A stretch of DNA of 9,509 bases from Candidatus Sediminicultor tertius (GTDB taxonomy: Bacteria > Atribacterota > Phoenicimicrobiia > Phoenicimicrobiales > Phoenicimicrobiaceae): assembly GCA_003527405.1 (NCBI GenBank), contig DPXH01000128.1, forward strand, positions 1 to 9,509. The letters run 5' to 3'. The position numbers and the translations under genes were made by a program. Of the stretch, positions 6,479 through 9,509 are shown piece after piece (within the stretch, counting starts at the first letter, position 1; every line of letters begins with the position of its first letter). The notes under the pieces were generated by a model. That model was given only the letters and a program-made list of their open reading frames with translations, ran no database searches and was not told the origin of the DNA.

Positions 6479-7095
6479 TATTGCCTCGGGGTTATCTCTA
6501 AAGATACTGATAAACTCCTGCTGGCTTTGACGCAGGGCTTCTTCGGCTTTTTTTGCTGTAGGGCGATTGCTGACTGTTTTACAAATGTTTCTATAAAATC
6601 AGGATTTTTTATTTCGTTTTGTCCGCGCAATAGAATAACCACTTCACCAAGTATTTCTCTTTTTCTGGAAAGGCCTATCATATATACTTCACCTAAACTA
6701 AATACTTTCTCTAAAATCCGTGAAACGCTTTTAGCCAAATATCTTGAAGATAATTCAGTAAATCCTCCGGGCCACTTGGTTAATTTGCCGCTTAATAAAA
6801 TCGCTCTACCTTCTTTGACAGAAACTTTACTTTTTTGCCTGGAAATTTCTGTGCCACCTATTTTATAAACCATCTTGGTCGGGTCTTTTCCTACTATAGA
6901 TAAAACTTTCTTAAAGTTATTTCCAAATCCTCCAAGATAACGAACAACAAATCCATCTTTTTCTTTATCAAATTCATTAACGTAAATAACTGCACCGCCT
7001 ATAATTTCTTGAACTTTTTCTCCAATATACTGAAAAATATCTTTTTCCAAGGGAAATTCTACAAAATCCATAGCGGTGTCAGCCAAAAATTTCAT
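6478..7095 (-). CDS. GAF-like sensor segment of the frameshifted gene
   Basis: A 205-codon frame whose first 183 codons form an N-terminal sensor domain beginning MKFLADTAMDFVEFPLEKDI and ending FVKQSAIALQQKK. The phrase TAMDFVEFPLEKDIFQYIGEK is typical of a GAF-type input module found before PAS domains in bacterial and archaeal signalling proteins. The last 22 codons are out of register after the A7 run. The ATG at 7095 has no ribosome site. The better start is the ATG at 7127, one frame away, which has AAGGA at correct spacing. Confidence 0.72.
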   Translation of the reverse strand: MKFLADTAMDFVEFPLEKDIFQYIGEKVQEIIGGAVIYVNEFDKEKDGFVVRYLGGFGNNFKKVLSIVGKDPTKMVYKIGGTEISRQKSKVSVKEGRAILLSGKLTKWPGGFTELSSRYLAKSVSRILEKVFSLGEVYMIGLSRKREILGEVVILLRGQNEIKNPDFIETFVKQSAIALQQKKPKKPCVKASRSLSVSLEITPRQ

Positions 7096-7177
7096 TTCGG
7101 AAATGTATTCTCTTTGTCTTTAATCATTATTAAATCCTTAAAAAATATATTCCCCTTGGCACGTTGTGATGATGCAC

Positions 7178-7888
7178 TTAAAACTTAAAATCCTTTTCTT
7201 TGAAGAGTTTAATACAGGTATCTACTACTTTCGGATCAAAAAGAATATTTTTATTTTCGGCAATTTCAGTCAAAGCTTCATCAATACTAAGAGCCGGCCG
7301 GTAAGATTTATAAGAAGTCATTGCCTCAACCACATTTGCTACTCCTAATATCCTTGCCTCTATATAAATCTCATCACCTTTTAATCCTCTCGGATAACCT
7401 GAGCCGTCCATCTTTTCCTGATGTTGAAGGACAATTTCTTCAATAGGCCAAGGAAAATCTACTTTCCTTAAAATATCGTAACCTACTCTGGGATAATTCT
7501 TAACTAAATTAAATTCCACTTCGATTAATTTATCAGGTTTACTTATAATTTCAGTGGGCAAATTGACCTTTCCAATATCATGAACCAAGGAAGCAATCTT
7601 GGTCCCCTCAATCTTTTCCTGAGTAAGCTTCATTTCCTGAGCTATAGCTGTAGCAAGTTTAGAGACCCTTTGTTGGTGGCCTATGGAGTAGGGATCTCTT
7701 GTTTCAACTACTTTGGTAATAATATTGGCAGTACCTTCTATGATTTTTTGTAATTTCTTATAAGTTTGCTTAAGTTCTTTCTCTAACTGATTGCACATAA
7801 TATTTGCTTTTTTTAATTCGGTAACTTTTTCACGCATTTTTTGTAATTCTTTAACAAGTTGCTCTTTTGCCTTTTCCTCGTCTTTCAT
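7178..7888 (-). CDS. Degenerate HD-GYP domain protein (likely inactive phosphodiesterase)
   Basis: A 236-residue cytosolic protein: residues 1-55 are a charged coiled coil and about 60-236 an HD-GYP domain. H71, H103-D104, K107 and DGSGYP (161-166) are kept. Three positions that bind metal in the family are changed: Y132 (NYPRVG, where the paralogue has NHSQIG), Q157 (HQE for HHE) and N185 (VANVVEAM for VADVVEAM). Loss of these ligands makes normal cyclic di-GMP hydrolysis unlikely; it may bind the nucleotide or a partner, or pair with the neighbouring HD-GYP. DNA at 7381-7462 matches 5763-5844 at 73 of 82 positions, showing a tandem duplication. GGAGGT (7901-7906) lies 12 bases before the ATG, slightly long. 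The GAF-PAS-HD-GYP gene begins 50 bases after its stop, so the two are probably one operon. Confidence 0.9.
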   Translation of the reverse strand: MKDEEKAKEQLVKELQKMREKVTELKKANIMCNQLEKELKQTYKKLQKIIEGTANIITKVVETRDPYSIGHQQRVSKLATAIAQEMKLTQEKIEGTKIASLVHDIGKVNLPTEIISKPDKLIEVEFNLVKNYPRVGYDILRKVDFPWPIEEIVLQHQEKMDGSGYPRGLKGDEIYIEARILGVANVVEAMTSYKSYRPALSIDEALTEIAENKNILFDPKVVDTCIKLFKEKDFKF

Positions 7889-8066
7889 TTTTAAAATTAT
7901 ACCTCCGTAAAAATTGATATTTATTTTTATACAGATATTAAAAAAACATGATTTTTATAATGTAGTTATTCCCCAAAAAGCTAAAAAATATTTAAAAGCA
8001 AAGTATATACACCTGTATCGTAAATAATTTTATAATAATTTTGGATTTGCTGGTTATAACTCGGTT

Positions 8067-8142
8067 GTAAGGGCACAATGAATTGTGCCCTTGTTATATT
8101 ATTACTTAATTTTTTTGCCGGCACGATTCATCGTGCCTCTAC
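8067..8142. repeat. Inverted pair of REP-like hairpins (REPIN-like)
   Basis: Unit 1 on the plus strand is GTAA (8067-8070), then GGGCACAATGAATTGTGCCC (8071-8090); its arms extend to 11 bp (8069-8079 and 8082-8092). Unit 2 on the minus strand is GTAG (8139-8142), one A, then GGCACGATGAATCGTGCC (8120-8137), arms of 8 bp. In the same orientation 19 of 24 positions agree. Two of the differences form one changed stem pair, A-T in unit 1 and G-C in unit 2, so pairing is kept. The tetranucleotides lie on the outside and 27 bases separate the hairpins. GTAG at the foot of a hairpin is the signature of REP sequences in RAYT systems. Confidence 0.72.
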
Positions 8143-8289
8143 ATTACTATTTTTTTACTTTTTGGGTTGTAATCATAATATGAGTATCACTAAAATATTT
8201 ACTCCCTATTATATAAATATTCTACATTATCTCAAAAAATCCTCTTTTTTAGCTCAAATTTTTTAATAATAACCTATTTTTAAATTATC

Positions 8290-8412
8290 TTACCCGTTTT
8301 CTCTTCTTCTATTTAGATATATAAAGAATGAGATTACAATTAAAAACAAAAATAGATAAAAGAAATAAAAGGGGGTTTTAATATTTGAGAAAGGGTAGGT
8401 GGTTAAAATAAC
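8290..8412 (-). other. In-frame membrane-anchor-like tail after the dacB stop
   Basis: Directly after the dacB TAA (8413-8415) the same frame is open for 40 codons to a TAA at 8290-8292. It reads VILTTYPFSNIKTP, then about 20 strongly hydrophobic residues (FYFFYLFLFLIVISFFIYL), then NRRRENG. A hydrophobic helix followed by RRR is the layout of a C-terminal membrane anchor. It could be the lost tail of DacB cut off by a nonsense change or read error. Chance is possible, because a T-rich strand tends to encode F, I and L. Confidence 0.35.
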
Positions 8413-9509
8413 TTAAAAATTTTCGTAGATGTATTCTATTATCCTGTTTTCAAAAATTTTGGGGTCGTTTTCATCTTCTATAAAAATAAAATTATTTTCC
8501 ATAAGACAGAAGACTATCCATCTCTTGTTTTTGGTCTCTAACAAGCCGGCCAGTGCTGAGGCCGAGGACAAAGTACCGGTCTTACCCCACACCTGAAAAG
8601 GCAGACGCACTTTTAAAGTCCCCTTCTCTTTGGTGTTGGCAAAATAATCTAATATTTTAAAATCGTATTTCCGGTAAAGGTAAATAATTGCTTTGACCAG
8701 ATGGGCGGGGGTTGTAAGGTTATATTCAGATAGCCCGCAGCCATCCACCAAGATATAATCCTTTCCCCATTTTAAACCCAGAGTTGTATCAATAACTTCT
8801 TCTAAGGAGGAGATAGCTCGGGCAATAGTAGATACTCCATCAGGATTACCTGTTAGGGCCAGGGTGCGAAAAATATTTTCAGCACTCTGATTATCACTCT
8901 TTTTCATCATATAAGCCAGCATTTTCTCCAGAGTATCAGAATAATAGATATATTTTACCCGTAGACCTTCTTGGGCTTTCCTAATCCGAACATTTCCTTC
9001 TATTTTAACTCCTTTTTTAGATAGCTCCTGAGAAAAAATCTTCCCCCAGAGAAGAGGCATAGTATTAAAATAAGAATTTTGTTTTTCCTTGACTTTATAA
9101 CCCGTTACAGTTAATGCTCCGATCAGCGGATTTTTATCATCCCACATCCATCCCCTTCCTAAAAACTCTTCGGGCAAGAACTTTGAATTATCTAAAACAA
9201 TATCTCCGGAGATATACCTGATGCCGTATTTTTGCACCAGAGCATCTGCGATCTTTCTGATTACATCCGGGGATTGAGTGGGGTCTCCGCTGCCTACTAC
9301 ATACAGGTCTCCGTTTATCTCTCCGGAAGTAGTACTGGAAAAGTAGAAGGAAGTCGGATAAGCGTACTGCTCCTCATCAAAGGTTTCCAGAGCTACCAGC
9401 AGAGTAAATATTTTAGTAAGAGATGCCGGGGTAAAAAGTATATCTTCATTATGAGAAAATAGTACTTCCTGAGTGTTTAAGTCTTTTATCAGGATTCCTG
9501 AAAATCCCG
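8413..9509 (-). CDS. dacB: D-alanyl-D-alanine carboxypeptidase/endopeptidase, S13 (PBP4 type), 5' partial
   Basis: The frame is open to the window edge, so the N-terminus is missing; about 364 residues are visible of a family usually 450-500 long. The GTG at 9235-9237 is internal, not the start: codons upstream read GFSGILIKDLNTQEVLFS and then FTPASLTK, the S13 active-site SxxK (Ser codon 9421-9423). SDN is at 8890-8898 (KKSDNQSAEN) and KTG at 8575-8583 (WGKTGTLSSASALAG), completing the penicillin-binding triad. GDLYVVGSGDPT and GDIVLDNSKF are typical S13 stretches. By family it is a periplasmic or extracytoplasmic enzyme that removes terminal D-Ala or cuts D-Ala-mDAP cross-links. The motif usually DGSGLS reads DGCGLS here. 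No terminator is obvious after the stop, and an anchor-like open stretch follows in frame. Confidence 0.93.
   Translation of the reverse strand, partial: GFSGILIKDLNTQEVLFSHNEDILFTPASLTKIFTLLVALETFDEEQYAYPTSFYFSSTTSGEINGDLYVVGSGDPTQSPDVIRKIADALVQKYGIRYISGDIVLDNSKFLPEEFLGRGWMWDDKNPLIGALTVTGYKVKEKQNSYFNTMPLLWGKIFSQELSKKGVKIEGNVRIRKAQEGLRVKYIYYSDTLEKMLAYMMKKSDNQSAENIFRTLALTGNPDGVSTIARAISSLEEVIDTTLGLKWGKDYILVDGCGLSEYNLTTPAHLVKAIIYLYRKYDFKILDYFANTKEKGTLKVRLPFQVWGKTGTLSSASALAGLLETKNKRWIVFCLMENNFIFIEDENDPKIFENRIIEYIYENF

Larger units (their letters stand above)
5556..7127 (-). pseudogene. GAF-PAS-HD-GYP cyclic di-GMP phosphodiesterase, three frameshifts
   Basis: One gene now read in three frames. 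Restoring one base at each of three points gives about 524 residues: an N-terminal GAF-like sensor, a PAS domain, a short coiled linker and an HD-GYP domain. The proposed start at 7127 has AAGGA (7135-7139) seven bases upstream and reads MIKDKE; restoring a base near 7108 joins it to YISEMKFLADTAMDFVEF. The second slip is at a run of seven A (6548-6554): restored, QQKK continues as AEEALRQSQQEFISIFRDNP into the PAS domain. The third is at a run of six A (6170-6175): restored, ITERKK continues as TEEQLKESFKKLQKAM into HD-GYP. All three are single-base losses and the downstream motifs are intact, so sequencing error or very recent decay fits best. The parts are listed separately below. Confidence 0.82.
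7889..8412. other. 524-base intergenic region
   Basis: No gene with a start codon and ribosome site is seen here. It holds, from the right, a 40-codon open stretch in frame with dacB (8290-8412), AT-rich sequence, the REP-like hairpin pair (8067-8142), and about 170 bases before the HD-GYP start that should contain its promoter. I could not pick a convincing -35/-10 pair there. No GC stem followed by a minus-strand U-tract is seen after dacB. Confidence 0.6.

Noticed and set aside
8071..8137. Hairpins read as rho-independent terminators for dacB
   Set aside because: On the minus strand they are followed by TTACAACC and by GGCAAAAAAATT, not by a U-tract. A plus-strand reading has no gene to terminate.
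9235..9237. GTG as the true dacB start
   Set aside because: The same frame continues upstream to the window edge and contains the catalytic SLTK.
448..9462. Plus-strand open frames and minor minus-strand frames (for example 951-1178, 3649-3831, 4860-5081, 6527-6868, 9232-9462)
   Set aside because: They overlap well-supported minus-strand genes, show no family motifs and have no convincing ribosome sites.

Overview
An AT-rich bacterial window in which every gene I can support lies on the minus strand, so transcription runs from high to low coordinates. The theme is peptidoglycan remodelling plus cyclic di-GMP signalling. Three envelope enzymes are present: an S13 D-alanyl-D-alanine carboxypeptidase/endopeptidase (dacB/PBP4 type, cut by the right edge), a TPR-rich soluble lytic transglycosylase, and a five-LysM M23 endopeptidase. 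Between them lie two HD-GYP genes and the manganese exporter mntP. The base composition, strong AGGAGG-type ribosome sites and family content suggest an anaerobic Firmicutes-like organism or an uncultured low-GC lineage such as Atribacterota. I cannot fix the phylum from this window.

Layout from right to left. dacB (9509 to 8413) is open to the window edge, and its catalytic SLTK lies upstream of the first in-window start codon. Directly after its stop codon, in the same frame, is a 40-codon stretch that reads like a membrane anchor. The 524-base gap that follows carries an inverted pair of REP-like hairpins with a compensatory base-pair change. Next come a degenerate HD-GYP gene (7888 to 7178) and a GAF-PAS-HD-GYP gene (7127 to 5556) broken by three apparent single-base losses. 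The two HD-GYP domains are about 89% identical in DNA over an 82-base stretch, so they look like a tandem duplication, and the stand-alone copy has lost three metal ligands.

mntP (5469 to 4912) follows, then a short remnant of a REP-associated Y1/HUH transposase (about 4892 to 4731). That remnant may be related to the REP-like hairpins. The lytic transglycosylase (4708 to 2405) begins just after it; a longer in-frame start at 4771 lies inside the remnant and is rejected.

The left part holds a 110-residue double-CxxC protein with an internal repeat and a hairpin between its Shine-Dalgarno and start codon, then a 59-residue excisionase-type helix-turn-helix protein with a good sigma-A promoter, then the LysM-M23 gene. 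The last two probably form an operon. I see no tRNA, rRNA, CRISPR array or complete insertion sequence.
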